Shown here: positions 1-7,205 of the stretch, in pieces
How positions within the stretch are numbered: position 1 is the first letter of the stretch
Layout of the letters: each line of letters opens with the position of its first letter
Source of the DNA: a bacterium UBA7470
GTDB taxonomy: Bacteria; Pseudomonadota; Gammaproteobacteria; Burkholderiales; Burkholderiaceae_C
Assembly: GCA_002479815.1 (NCBI GenBank)
Contig: DLPA01000087.1
Coordinates: 3,696 to 23,390 of the forward strand
DNA length: 19,695 nt
Direction of reading: 5' to 3'
Program-made: the position numbers and the translations under genes
The notes under the pieces: model-generated
The model's database searches: none
What the model saw: only the letters and a program-made list of their open reading frames with translations
What the model was told of the DNA's origin: nothing

Positions 1-606
1 ACGATGATGGACATCATCACCGGCAAAACCAAGCCCGACAGCGGCACGGTGTTTTTCGGCTCCACCATCAACTTGCTGCGCTACCGCGAAGCCGAGATTG
101 CCCAGATGGGCATCGGGCGCAAGTTCCAAAAGCCCACGGTGTTCGAGCCTTTGACGGTGTTTGAAAACCTAGAGCTGGCGCTGAAAACGCACAAAGGCGT
201 GTGGCCTTCGATGGTGTTCAAGCTCAACGGCACGCAGCGCGACCGCTTGGGCGAGGTGCTGCACACCATCCACTTGGCCGACCAGCTCCAGCGCCCGGCG
301 GGTTTGCTGAGTCACGGTCAAAAGCAATGGCTAGAGATCGGGATGTTGCTGATGCAAGACCCGCAATTGCTGCTGCTGGACGAACCCGTGGCGGGCATGA
401 CGGACGAGGAAACCGAGCGCACGGCGGAGCTGTTTTTGTCGCTTAAAGGCCAGCATTCTTTGATGGTGGTGGAGCACGACATGAGCTTCATCAACACCAT
501 CAGCGAGAAAGTCACCGTGCTGTGCGACGGCTCGGTACTGGCCGAAGGCACGCTGGAGCAGGTGCAGGCCGATGAGCGGGTCATTGAGGTCTATTTGGGC
601 CGCTGA
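1..606 (+). CDS. urtD: Urea ABC transporter ATP-binding protein UrtD (5' end outside window)
   Basis: One of the two cytoplasmic ATPases of the UrtABCDE urea importer (HAAT/LivG-like family). The frame is open to the first base, so the start and the Walker A loop lie upstream; the visible part begins just after the P-loop with T-M-M-D-I-I-T-G-K-T. Counting from the ATG at base 4, it shows the LSHGQKQ signature (about residues 103-109), the Walker B string LLLLDEPVAG (about 123-132) and the H-loop VVEHDM. LSHGQKQWLEIGMLL and the DEPVAGMT context are typical of UrtD rather than LivG. The stop is at 604-606 and urtE begins 38 bp later in the same direction, so the two are surely cotranscribed. 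urtABC should lie immediately upstream. Family identity is very likely from sequence; urea as substrate is inferred from the family and from ureD next door. Confidence 0.93.
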   Translation, partial: TMMDIITGKTKPDSGTVFFGSTINLLRYREAEIAQMGIGRKFQKPTVFEPLTVFENLELALKTHKGVWPSMVFKLNGTQRDRLGEVLHTIHLADQLQRPAGLLSHGQKQWLEIGMLLMQDPQLLLLDEPVAGMTDEETERTAELFLSLKGQHSLMVVEHDMSFINTISEKVTVLCDGSVLAEGTLEQVQADERVIEVYLGR

Positions 607-631
607 ACCGGATGACAACGGATCAATCAAC

Positions 632-636
632 AAGGA
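632..636 (+). promoter_or_regulatory. Ribosome binding site of urtE
   Basis: AAGGA, 8 bases before the ATG at 645. This favours 645 over the in-frame ATG at 612, which has no comparable site and would add 11 residues unlike the family N-terminus. Confidence 0.7.
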
Positions 637-644
637 TCAACGCC

Positions 645-1337
645 ATGCTCGACGTTCAAGAGATCAACCAGTATTACAGCGGCTCGCACATTTTGCGTCA
701 TGTCAGCCTGAAAACCACCCTCGGCAAGGTCACGGTGCTGTTGGGGCGCAATGGGGTGGGCAAAACCACCTTGCTGAAAAGCCTGATGGGGGTGGTGCCC
801 ATACGCAATGGGCGCATTCAGTTCAACGGGCAAGACTTATCGCGTGCCGCCCCTTACGAGCGGGCGCGTGCGGGCATAGGCTATGTCCCACAAGGGCGCG
901 AGATTTTTGCGCGGCTCACGGTGTGGGACAACTTACGCATGGGACTGGCGCATTGCCCCGCCAGCACCCCCATCCCGCCTGAGTTGTTTGAGCTGTTTCC
1001 GGTGCTGCAACAGATGTTGCACCGCCGTGGCGGAGATTTGTCGGGCGGCCAGCAGCAGCAATTGGCGATTGCCCGCGCCCTTGCCGCCAAGCCCAAGCTC
1101 TTGGTGCTGGACGAGCCGACCGAGGGCATACAACCGAGCATCATCAAAGACATCGGTCGCGTCATTCGTATGTTGGCCGACCGTGGCGACATGGCGATTT
1201 TGTTGTGCGAGCAGTATTACGATTTTGCCGAAGCACTGGCCGATGATTACTTGGTAATGGAGCGCGGCGAAGTCATCGCACGCGGCCCGGGCAGTGAGAT
1301 GCAGGCCAAGCAGATACGGCAGTTGGTGGCGATTTAA
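645..1337 (+). CDS. urtE: Urea ABC transporter ATP-binding protein UrtE
   Basis: Second cytoplasmic ATPase of the urea importer, LivF-like, 230 residues, which is the usual family length. It begins MLDVQEINQYYSGSHILR. Walker A is GRNGVGKTT (34-42), the signature is LSGGQQQQLAIARAL (132-146) and Walker B is LLVLDEP (152-158). The switch position reads LLCEQYYDFAEALADDYLVM, with Gln where many ABC ATPases have His; the EQYYDFA string is characteristic of UrtE. The start at 645 is chosen on its ribosome binding site and family length. It follows urtD in what should be the last position of a urtABCDE operon, usually induced under nitrogen limitation, though no NtrC site is visible in the window. 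The gene faces ureD, with only 21 bp between the two stop codons. Confidence 0.94.
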   Translation: MLDVQEINQYYSGSHILRHVSLKTTLGKVTVLLGRNGVGKTTLLKSLMGVVPIRNGRIQFNGQDLSRAAPYERARAGIGYVPQGREIFARLTVWDNLRMGLAHCPASTPIPPELFELFPVLQQMLHRRGGDLSGGQQQQLAIARALAAKPKLLVLDEPTEGIQPSIIKDIGRVIRMLADRGDMAILLCEQYYDFAEALADDYLVMERGEVIARGPGSEMQAKQIRQLVAI

Positions 1338-1358
1338 GGCGCTGCGCCCACACGTACC

Positions 1359-2216
1359 TCACACACTCCAAATGCGCGGCGGGGTGGCGCTCATGCCCCA
1401 GTGTTCGCGCCGCAGCGTCGCCCATAACTGGCGCAGCAAGTCGTGCGCAGGCTCCACCATATCGGCCAACACCCGCACCACCAGCATCTGTGGTGTGGGG
1501 CAGGTGATGCCCGTGTGCGTGCCCAAGGAGTGTTGGGCGGCTTGCGTGCGTAGGCTGTGCAGCAAGGCATCGCGCTGCGAGGCATTCATCGCCGTGCCCG
1601 AGGCCAGCCAGAGTGTGGCGAGACAACGCCGACCCGCCAGCCCCAGTGGGGCGTTCATCAGGCGGTGGTCTTTCGCGTCCAAATGCCCTTCCTCGCGCCA
1701 ATGACCGGGCCAGTGCAGGCATTGATGCACGTCGCCGTGGTCGAAGGGGGTGTGGGTCGCGGGCAGCCCCAGCGCGAGCACGTCCCAACCCAACAATTCG
1801 GCATCGGGGGCGAGTTCAAAGCGCAGCTCGTTGTGCGCGCGGCAACCCGGATAGGCCAAGGTTTCCAGCGGCAACCATTCCAGCCGTGCGCCTGTCTCTA
1901 ATTGCACGCTCACGCGCTGAGTGGCACTGGCTTGCGCTTGGGCGGCGTAAAACCGCGTCGCGCCGGGCGTGCTGATGAGGGCGTGTGCCCGCGCTTGCAC
2001 ACGTACCTGTATGTCCAACACATCGCCCGCCACCAAGCCACCGGGGGGATGCACCAACACCGAATGGCAGATGCCCTCCCCTTCCGGGTACAAGCTTTTC
2101 AGCACCCGCAAAGGTCCATCGTGACTGAAATGCAAGACGGTGCGCTGATTGGCCCGCTGGTAATCTAAATTCAAATGGGCGTGCCACCCAGAGGCGGGCG
2201 TTGAAGCAGAAACCAT
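1359..2216 (-). CDS. ureD: Urease accessory protein UreD (UreH)
   Basis: Cytoplasmic scaffold of the UreDFG complex that delivers nickel to the urease apoenzyme. The protein has about 285 residues, normal for the family. Typical UreD strings are visible: an N-terminal LHFSHDGPLRVLKSLYPEG, then the signature HPPGGLVAGDVLDI, the STPGATRFYAA block and LEWLPLETLAYPGC. The longest frame starts at a TTG (2228), which would lie inside a stem-loop; the ATG at 2216 (MVSASTP) four codons later is preferred, although no clear Shine-Dalgarno precedes either. Unlike the common Burkholderiales order urtABCDE-ureDABC on one strand, this gene points back at urtE and has no ureA after it. Its only same-strand neighbour is the receptor gene upstream. 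It looks intact, so the other urease genes are expected elsewhere. Confidence 0.9.
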   Translation of the reverse strand: MVSASTPASGWHAHLNLDYQRANQRTVLHFSHDGPLRVLKSLYPEGEGICHSVLVHPPGGLVAGDVLDIQVRVQARAHALISTPGATRFYAAQAQASATQRVSVQLETGARLEWLPLETLAYPGCRAHNELRFELAPDAELLGWDVLALGLPATHTPFDHGDVHQCLHWPGHWREEGHLDAKDHRLMNAPLGLAGRRCLATLWLASGTAMNASQRDALLHSLRTQAAQHSLGTHTGITCPTPQMLVVRVLADMVEPAHDLLRQLWATLRREHWGMSATPPRIWSV

Positions 2217-2226
2217 AGATGCAAGC

Positions 2227-2263
2227 AAGATGCGGGGCTGGAGTAGAAGAAGCCCCGCATCTT
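2227..2263 (-). terminator. Perfect 13-bp stem-loop between receptor gene and ureD
   Basis: AAGATGCGGGGCT at 2227-2239 is exactly complementary to AGCCCCGCATCTT at 2251-2263, with an 11-base loop. It begins 3 bp after the receptor stop codon on the minus strand and ends 10 bp before the preferred ureD ATG. The strong GC-rich stem suggests an intrinsic terminator for the receptor gene. The bases after it on the minus strand (GCTTGC) are not a T-run, so a role as a processing or 3'-stabilising structure is equally possible. The base pairing is seen directly; the function is inferred. Confidence 0.55.
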
Positions 2264-2266
2264 AAT

Positions 2267-3301
2267 TCAGGGCTTGCTCCCGCCCAAGCCCAGTCGGTGG
2301 ACGACTTCCTTTTCTTTGTCTAAAGCCATCTGCATGGCATAGGCATAGTCGGCAGGATTCAAATAAGCCAGTTCTTGATCGTATTTGCCTAACTCAGCGA
2401 TGTGTGTGGCATCGAACATCGCCGCTTTAAAGGCATCGTGCAGCACTTGAACGATGGCAGGGGGCATGCCTTTAGGCCCCGCAATGCCATAGGGCGAGGT
2501 GGCGATGATGCCGTGACCCAGTTCGTGCAGGGTGGGCACGTCTTTCCATTTGGCGCTGCGTTTGGCCGCCATGGTCGCCAGCAGCCGCACCTTGCCGCCT
2601 TCCACATAGGGCGCAAACCCATTGGCCCCCACCCCCATCATCACCTGACCAGAAGCCACGCCCAACATTTGCTCGGCCACGCCTTTGTAGGGGACATGGA
2701 TGAAGCTCAAGCCTTGGCGAGCCAGCCAATCGTCCATCACCACATGGGGAGTCGTGCCTATGCCGTTGGTGGCAATGCTCAATTGCCCCGGATGTTGTTT
2801 GGCCCATGCCAAGACCTCGGCCACCGAACGCCACGGGCTGCTGCTGGGCACAAATAGGCCAAACGTCACGCCACTGACTTGCAAAATAGGCGTGGTATCC
2901 CGTACAGGATGCCACGTCACCGGATGCGTCCACGGCATACGAAACACAGTTTGCGGCATTTGCGCCAAGGTATAACCATCAGCTTGGGCTTGCTGCAAGA
3001 TGGGCATCGCCAACGTCCCGCCCGCGCCGCCTCGGTTTTCGATGATGATGCGTTGCCCCAAACGTTGTCCCGCCAGCTCGGCCAAGACGCGCAAGCTCAA
3101 ATCGGTGGCCCCACCCGCTGCCCAAGGCACCCACAAGGTGATGGGGCGACGTGGAAAATCGACCGTGCTGGCGTGTACCTCCGTCGCCTTCGTCACGCCC
3201 GCCGCCCAAGCGCAGCCCCACAGCAGCCCGTTGCGCCACTGCCGCAAATGATGTCGGCGCGAGTGAGGGATGTTGTTCTCCGTCCTGTCTATGCTGTCCA
3301 T
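2267..3301 (-). CDS. Bug/TctC-family tripartite tricarboxylate (TTT) substrate-binding protein
   Basis: Periplasmic solute receptor of the Bug family, which binds carboxylates and similar small molecules for TTT transporters or as an orphan sensor. About 344 residues from the ATG at 3301. The N-terminus carries a Tat-like signal: twin Arg in HSRRHHLRQW (13-22), the hydrophobic stretch GLLWGCAWAAG and a possible cleavage after VHA (42-44). Then come the family blocks DFPRRPITLWVPWAAGGATDLSLRVLA, IIIENRGGAGG, ATNGIGTTPHV, FIHVPYKG and SGQVMMG. The frame is open to another start at 3391, but those 30 residues do not resemble a signal peptide; neither start has a clear Shine-Dalgarno. No TctA or TctB permease gene is nearby, as is usual for Bug proteins in Burkholderiales. 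The ligand cannot be read from the sequence; the urea genes beside it do not establish a link. Confidence 0.85.
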   Translation of the reverse strand: MDSIDRTENNIPHSRRHHLRQWRNGLLWGCAWAAGVTKATEVHASTVDFPRRPITLWVPWAAGGATDLSLRVLAELAGQRLGQRIIIENRGGAGGTLAMPILQQAQADGYTLAQMPQTVFRMPWTHPVTWHPVRDTTPILQVSGVTFGLFVPSSSPWRSVAEVLAWAKQHPGQLSIATNGIGTTPHVVMDDWLARQGLSFIHVPYKGVAEQMLGVASGQVMMGVGANGFAPYVEGGKVRLLATMAAKRSAKWKDVPTLHELGHGIIATSPYGIAGPKGMPPAIVQVLHDAFKAAMFDATHIAELGKYDQELAYLNPADYAYAMQMALDKEKEVVHRLGLGGSKP

Positions 3302-3460
3302 GTTGATGAAAAACCAAAAATAAGCTTGACCACTGTGTCCCAGCCCCACCAAGCGCAAGGGCACAGGGCTTGCTCGCAGCATCTGTGCCATGCGAAGTTG
3401 TCTCGTTTTGGTACACCTCTGCCCTAGGCCCCCATTTCAGTCTTAGATGAATCACTCCTC

Positions 3461-4432
3461 ATGCTGCCCTTGTTGTCTTTTTTGAAGTGGCTGTCCTCAG
3501 GCTTGCTTCTTTGTCTGACCCTCTGCCTGCTGGGGATGCCGACGTGGGCCATCTCAGCCACCTGTCCGACGCTGGCCTTGGAGATGAAAGCCGTCGCGCC
3601 ACGGGTATGGCTCAAGCCTGCCGACCCGCACGCCGCCAGTGGCTGGCGTGAGCCGACTGTGGTGTGGGTGAACAATCACGACATCTGGGTGCTGGACCCG
3701 GGGCCGCACCGTTGCGCGGGCTTGGCCTTGCGGGGATGGCTGGCGCGTCGCTGGCCCGACCTGCCCCAGCGCCTCATCAACTCGCACGCCCATCCTGAAA
3801 ATGTGCTTGCCAATGCCGCATGGCCTTTGGGCACGCCCATTTACGCCTTGGCCGAAACGAAAACCGAAATGGCATGGCGCTGCCCCGATTGCTTGGCGAC
3901 TCTGCGCCGCACCCTAGGCGAGGCGTGGACGCAAGGCACGGAGATCATCTTGCCCAACCGCGTGTTGCAGGCCGGACAAGTCCTGCACTTGGGCGGCCTG
4001 CCGTGGGAGGTGATGGCCCACACCCAAGCGCACACCGAATCGCACCTGAGTTTGTGGCAACCCACGCAGCGCATTTGGATTCCCGTGGGCTTGGTGGCCT
4101 GGGATGGCCTGCCCGACGGCACGCGCAGCCACGCCAAGGCATGGCAAGCCGCGTTGCAAGACATGGCGCAGCGACAGCCCCAACACATCTGGGGCGCAGC
4201 CGACACGCGCCTGAGTCTGCACCGCTGGCTAGACACCCGCTGGTACTGGCAAGCCGTGATGCAGCAGTTGCAAGACCTGCAAGCCCAAGGCCAATCGGTG
4301 CTAGAAGCTTTGCCCCGCCTCAGCATCCCCCCGCACCTGAGCACGCCAGACCTCAGCCCCGAACGCGCCACCGCTCGCCACCAACAAAACCTGCTGCGAG
4401 AGTGGCAACATCTGGAAAACGAGGATTTTTAG
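3461..4432 (+). CDS. Metallo-beta-lactamase-fold protein of the quinoprotein relay system type
   Basis: Exported protein of 323 residues that fits the SoxH-related zinc metallohydrolases found next to PQQ-dependent dehydrogenases. A signal peptide is visible (WLSSGLLLCLTLCLLGMPTWAISA, about 10-33). The metal-binding region is reduced: the usual HxHxDH is HAHPEN (His109, His111, Asn114), and a further His pair occurs in AHTQAHTESH (His187, His191). VVWVNNHDIWVLDPGPH is the expected first strand region. A CPDC motif (141-144) is also present. The C-terminal third, rich in Gln, Leu and Trp, looks helical. The start at 3461 gives a sensible signal peptide but has no good Shine-Dalgarno. The family call rests partly on the PedF-like cytochrome and the quinoprotein-associated binding protein 3-4 kb downstream. 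The substrate of this family is unknown to me; hydrolase activity is inferred only from the fold. Confidence 0.72.
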   Translation: MLPLLSFLKWLSSGLLLCLTLCLLGMPTWAISATCPTLALEMKAVAPRVWLKPADPHAASGWREPTVVWVNNHDIWVLDPGPHRCAGLALRGWLARRWPDLPQRLINSHAHPENVLANAAWPLGTPIYALAETKTEMAWRCPDCLATLRRTLGEAWTQGTEIILPNRVLQAGQVLHLGGLPWEVMAHTQAHTESHLSLWQPTQRIWIPVGLVAWDGLPDGTRSHAKAWQAALQDMAQRQPQHIWGAADTRLSLHRWLDTRWYWQAVMQQLQDLQAQGQSVLEALPRLSIPPHLSTPDLSPERATARHQQNLLREWQHLENEDF

Positions 4433-4450
4433 TCAGACCTCAGCCTTATT

Positions 4451-4557
4451 CCCCCCTCCCAATCTCCCCCCACTGGGAGGAGGAGCTGAAATTGCCTTTC
4501 GCCGATAGCCGTGTCTTCACTCCCTCCCCCAGCGGGGGAGCGTTGGGATGGGAGATA
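4451..4557. repeat. GC-rich REP-like inverted doublet
   Basis: Two related hairpin units face each other. The left arm begins CCTCCCAATCTCCCCCCACTGG (shown in part, 4454-4475). The right arm, read on the minus strand from 4553, is CTCCCATCCCAACGCTCCCC followed by CGCTGGG. Each unit can also fold alone: CTCCCCCAGCGGGGGAG (4524-4540) is a perfect 7-bp stem with a 3-base loop, and 4464-4482 is a similar stem with one mismatch. This arrangement matches bacterial REP/BIME-type intergenic repeats. It follows the metallohydrolase stop by about 20 bp, a usual place for such elements. Whether it recurs in this genome cannot be seen here. Confidence 0.6.
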
Positions 4558-4568
4558 TAAAAACTATA

Positions 4569-4794
4569 GTAAAAAAAGTGAGCTTCTTACGCAACAAATA
4601 CGTGATATTAACCCATTTTTATATTAAAAATAAAGCCAAAAAATCTAAAAAAACCGTTTTTCAAGCCCTTTTCAGCTCCAAAACCGGTGGCTTTGTTGCC
4701 GCAGAAGGTATTTTTTGAATAAAAATGATGTTTTTTAAGAATTGAAACGTCTAAAAGCCACGTGAAAACTGCGTGAGCAGCTCACTTTTTTTAC
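4569..4794. mobile_element. MITE-like element with 25-bp terminal inverted repeats and TA flanks (copy 1)
   Basis: A 226-bp AT-rich element without coding capacity. Its left end (4569-4593) and the reverse complement of its right end (4770-4794) agree at 23 of 25 bases; both start GTAAAAAAAGTGAGCT. The bases just outside are TA on both sides (4567-4568 and 4795-4796), as expected for a TA target duplication of IS630/Tc1-mariner type, although a chance match of two bases cannot be excluded. The right end includes GTGAGC-A-GCTCAC followed by seven T on the plus strand, which looks like an intrinsic terminator pointing outward. The left end has a degenerate version on the minus strand. An internal motif, A6-TCT-A7, lies at 4638-4653. 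The element sits between two convergent genes. A second family member starts at 19496. Confidence 0.65.
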
Positions 4795-4819
4795 TATCCT
4801 TTTATTAAATGTGTGTGGG

Positions 4820-7132
4820 TCACTCGGGCTTGTGGGCCAGCTCGGGGACTTTGCGGTAAATGGTATTGCGGGATACCCCTAGCAAACGCGCCGCCGCAGA
4901 CACATTGCCACCGCATTGAGTCAAGGCAGATTGAATGGTTTGCAGCTCCACCTCTTGTAAGCCTTTCGGCGTCCATGCTGGCACCGGGGGAGTGGCTGTC
5001 GAAACGCCGGGGTCAGCCATGTCCATGGGGACCGACATTGGCGAGGTGGGAAATATGGGATACGCGGCAAAAGGCAGCATGCTGCCCACGACTGCCGATG
5101 GCATCCCTTGCGCAGGAGAGGCGGGCAACACAGTGGCAGATGTGTGCATACACACAGGTGCAGACGCAGCGATCAGCTCAGCGACTTCTTCGACAAAATC
5201 ATCTGGCAAGTGTTCCACATCAATCCAAGCGTCGTCGCCTGCGAGCACGCAAGCTGTACGCAGCACATTGGTGAGTTGACGCACATTGCCAGGCCAGTTG
5301 TAGCGTCTGAACATATCGGCCACCGTGGGCGACAGTTGGCGCTTCACGCCGCTTTCGCAAGAGGCCAACAGCACGTGACGCACAACCGCGTCCAAATCAG
5401 TGCGCTCACGCAGTGCGGGTAAGCGCGTGGCGAGGCCATTCAAGCGGTAATACAAGTCTTCACGGAACAGGCCTTGTGCCACCATTTGCCGCAGATTGCG
5501 GTGGGTAGCGCTGATGACGGCCACATTCACGGTGATGTTCCGATTGGAGCCTAGTGGGGTGATGACACGCTCTTGCAAGGCCCGCAGCAATCGCGCTTGC
5601 AGCGCCAGAGGCATATCACCAATTTCATCCAAAAATAAAGTGCCGCCGTTGGCGAGCTGGATTTTGCCAATGGCCCCCTTGCGGCGTGCGCCCGTAAACG
5701 CCCCTTCCTCGTAACCAAAAAGTTCAGATTCGATCAAGTTTTCAGGAATCGACGCGCAATTGACAGCCACGAAGGGATGCGGTGCGCGCGCCGAATCGTT
5801 GTGGATGGCTTTGGCCAGCAATTCCTTGCCCACGCCCGTTTCGCCCATGATCAAAATGGGAATATCGCGCCCTTGGAGGCGGCGCAGTTTCTCGATCACC
5901 TTGGCAATTTGCGGGTCGCCCGTGTTGAGGTAATGCAGGCTGGACATACGTTCGCGTTGATCTCGGCCCCATTGCCCAGCGTCGGCGCCGGCTTTCTGGG
6001 ATTCGGCCGTTGCGTGCGGCGATGGCTCTTTGCTGGGTGTGTTCAAACCGGCCACCGTCCAAAGCACGTGGCCTTGAATTTCGGCTTTTGCCCTGACCGT
6101 CACACCATTGGGCAATGACAACGACAAAAGCCCCGGGTTGGAAGAGCGACAATGATCGATCAGCTCATCCACCGGCAACCCAAACAGGGAGGAAAGGGTT
6201 TGTCGCTCCAAGTGCGCCAGGTCCAAGCCCACTTGGAACAAGGCTCCCCGGTTGGCCGCTAAAAATCGTCCCCCACGGGAAAAAGCGATCATCCCCTCAA
6301 AAAGAGTGCTGATGAATTCAGGCCGAGAGTGAAAATGAATGCGAATGGCGTGCTGGTAGGCGTGCGAAAAGATTTGATTTTCAATGATTTGCGCCGACAT
6401 ACGAGTCAGCGCCATCGTGTGCCTGTGATAGCCACGAGCATCCCCAGTGACATCTAACACGCCGATGACTTTGCCCACAGGACTGAAAATAGGCGTGCTA
6501 GAACACGTTAAAAACTGATACGCGTGCAAATAATGCTGTTCGGCATGCACAGAGACAGGACGCTTGAGTTCAATGGCCGTGCCGATGGCGTTGGTGCCTT
6601 TGGCCGTTTCTGACCAATCGACGCCGGGCTTTAAGGCCACCTTTTCTGCACGTTCGAGGAACGAATCGTCCCCCATCGAATGCAGGATGCGTCCCGCCCC
6701 ATCCGTCAAGACCACCATACTGTGGGTGTTGGCAATTTGCTCATACAGCGCTTGGAGCACAGGATATGCCAGGGTTCCGAGTTGATTGCTCTCTTCCAGC
6801 AAATGACGGACATTAGAAGAGCTGGACCCTGAAAACTCAGGGGACATCTCAGGCGTCAATCCGGCTTTGCGCGAACGCAGCCAAGACGCGTGAATCAAAT
6901 CTTGTGGTTCTGCTGCGCCTACCAACACAGGCGCAGGTTCACCGAGCCTGTGTGAGTCCGAGGCTGAAACGGGCATCCTTTTGTCTCCTTCAGTTGGGTT
7001 CACCCCAACATCCACCAACCAATCAGGCAACTGTCTTTGCTCAAGTACGTCTGCCGAGCTTGGCAGACACGCCCAAACCGGGGGCAAGCCTGTATTGGAT
7101 TTGTTGATATTGTTCATTTTTGTGTCACTCAT
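4820..7132 (-). CDS. Sigma-54-dependent activator, AcoR type (GAF, AAA+, Fis HTH)
   Basis: Enhancer-binding protein that activates RNA polymerase with sigma-54. About 770 residues from the ATG at 7132. An unmatched N-terminal region is followed by a GAF-like sensor (about 117-262, with SETAKGTNAIGTAI and CSSTPIFSPVGKVIGVLDVTG, typical of AcoR relatives). Next is an AAA+ domain with Walker A GETGVGKE (430-437), the sigma-54 contact loop GAFTGA (477-482), Walker B TLFLDEI (498-504) and WPGNVRQL. A Pro/Ala/Met-rich linker leads to a Fis-type helix-turn-helix, GGNVSAAARLLGVSRNTIYR (741-760). Alternative starts are a GTG at 7171, which has a possible AAGG, and an ATG at 7117. A perfect inverted repeat at 7122-7150 overlaps this start region, so the gene may control itself. 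It is divergent from the cytochrome gene, whose promoter is of sigma-54 type, which strongly suggests that this is its activator. Signals sensed by relatives include alcohols and acetoin; the one here is unknown. Confidence 0.87.
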   Translation of the reverse strand: MSDTKMNNINKSNTGLPPVWACLPSSADVLEQRQLPDWLVDVGVNPTEGDKRMPVSASDSHRLGEPAPVLVGAAEPQDLIHASWLRSRKAGLTPEMSPEFSGSSSSNVRHLLEESNQLGTLAYPVLQALYEQIANTHSMVVLTDGAGRILHSMGDDSFLERAEKVALKPGVDWSETAKGTNAIGTAIELKRPVSVHAEQHYLHAYQFLTCSSTPIFSPVGKVIGVLDVTGDARGYHRHTMALTRMSAQIIENQIFSHAYQHAIRIHFHSRPEFISTLFEGMIAFSRGGRFLAANRGALFQVGLDLAHLERQTLSSLFGLPVDELIDHCRSSNPGLLSLSLPNGVTVRAKAEIQGHVLWTVAGLNTPSKEPSPHATAESQKAGADAGQWGRDQRERMSSLHYLNTGDPQIAKVIEKLRRLQGRDIPILIMGETGVGKELLAKAIHNDSARAPHPFVAVNCASIPENLIESELFGYEEGAFTGARRKGAIGKIQLANGGTLFLDEIGDMPLALQARLLRALQERVITPLGSNRNITVNVAVISATHRNLRQMVAQGLFREDLYYRLNGLATRLPALRERTDLDAVVRHVLLASCESGVKRQLSPTVADMFRRYNWPGNVRQLTNVLRTACVLAGDDAWIDVEHLPDDFVEEVAELIAASAPVCMHTSATVLPASPAQGMPSAVVGSMLPFAAYPIFPTSPMSVPMDMADPGVSTATPPVPAWTPKGLQEVELQTIQSALTQCGGNVSAAARLLGVSRNTIYRKVPELAHKPE

Positions 7133-7150
7133 GTGTGTAATGCGTGACAC
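7122..7150. promoter_or_regulatory. Probable enhancer (UAS) for the sigma-54 activator
   Basis: GTGTCAC at 7122-7128 and GTGACAC at 7144-7150 form a perfect inverted repeat with a 15-base spacer. Its centre is about 95 bp before the -24 element at 7231, and so about 120 bp before the expected transcription start. That is the usual distance for an enhancer of a sigma-54 promoter. It overlaps the possible start codons of the regulator. A further GTGTCAC half-site lies at 7213-7219. The symmetry and spacing are seen directly; binding by the adjacent regulator is inferred. Confidence 0.62.
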
Positions 7151-7205
7151 GATTAGCAACAATTCTGCCACTCAGCCTTGTCCTGTGCCAATAGGCAATC
7201 CACCC

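Noticed and set aside
1338..1348. GGCGC-T-GCGCC after urtE as a terminator
   Set aside because: The stem is only 4-5 bp with almost no loop and no T-run follows.
3820..4560. Long plus-strand open frame (246 codons) overlapping the metallohydrolase
   Set aside because: It is an out-of-frame shadow of the gene at 3461-4432; its protein is rich in Arg, Pro, Ala and His with no family pattern, and it runs into the REP-like repeat.
4433..4819. CRISPR or integron attC site in the intergenic repeats
   Set aside because: There are no regularly spaced direct repeats, no cas or integrase genes, and the inverted ends with TA flanks fit a MITE better.
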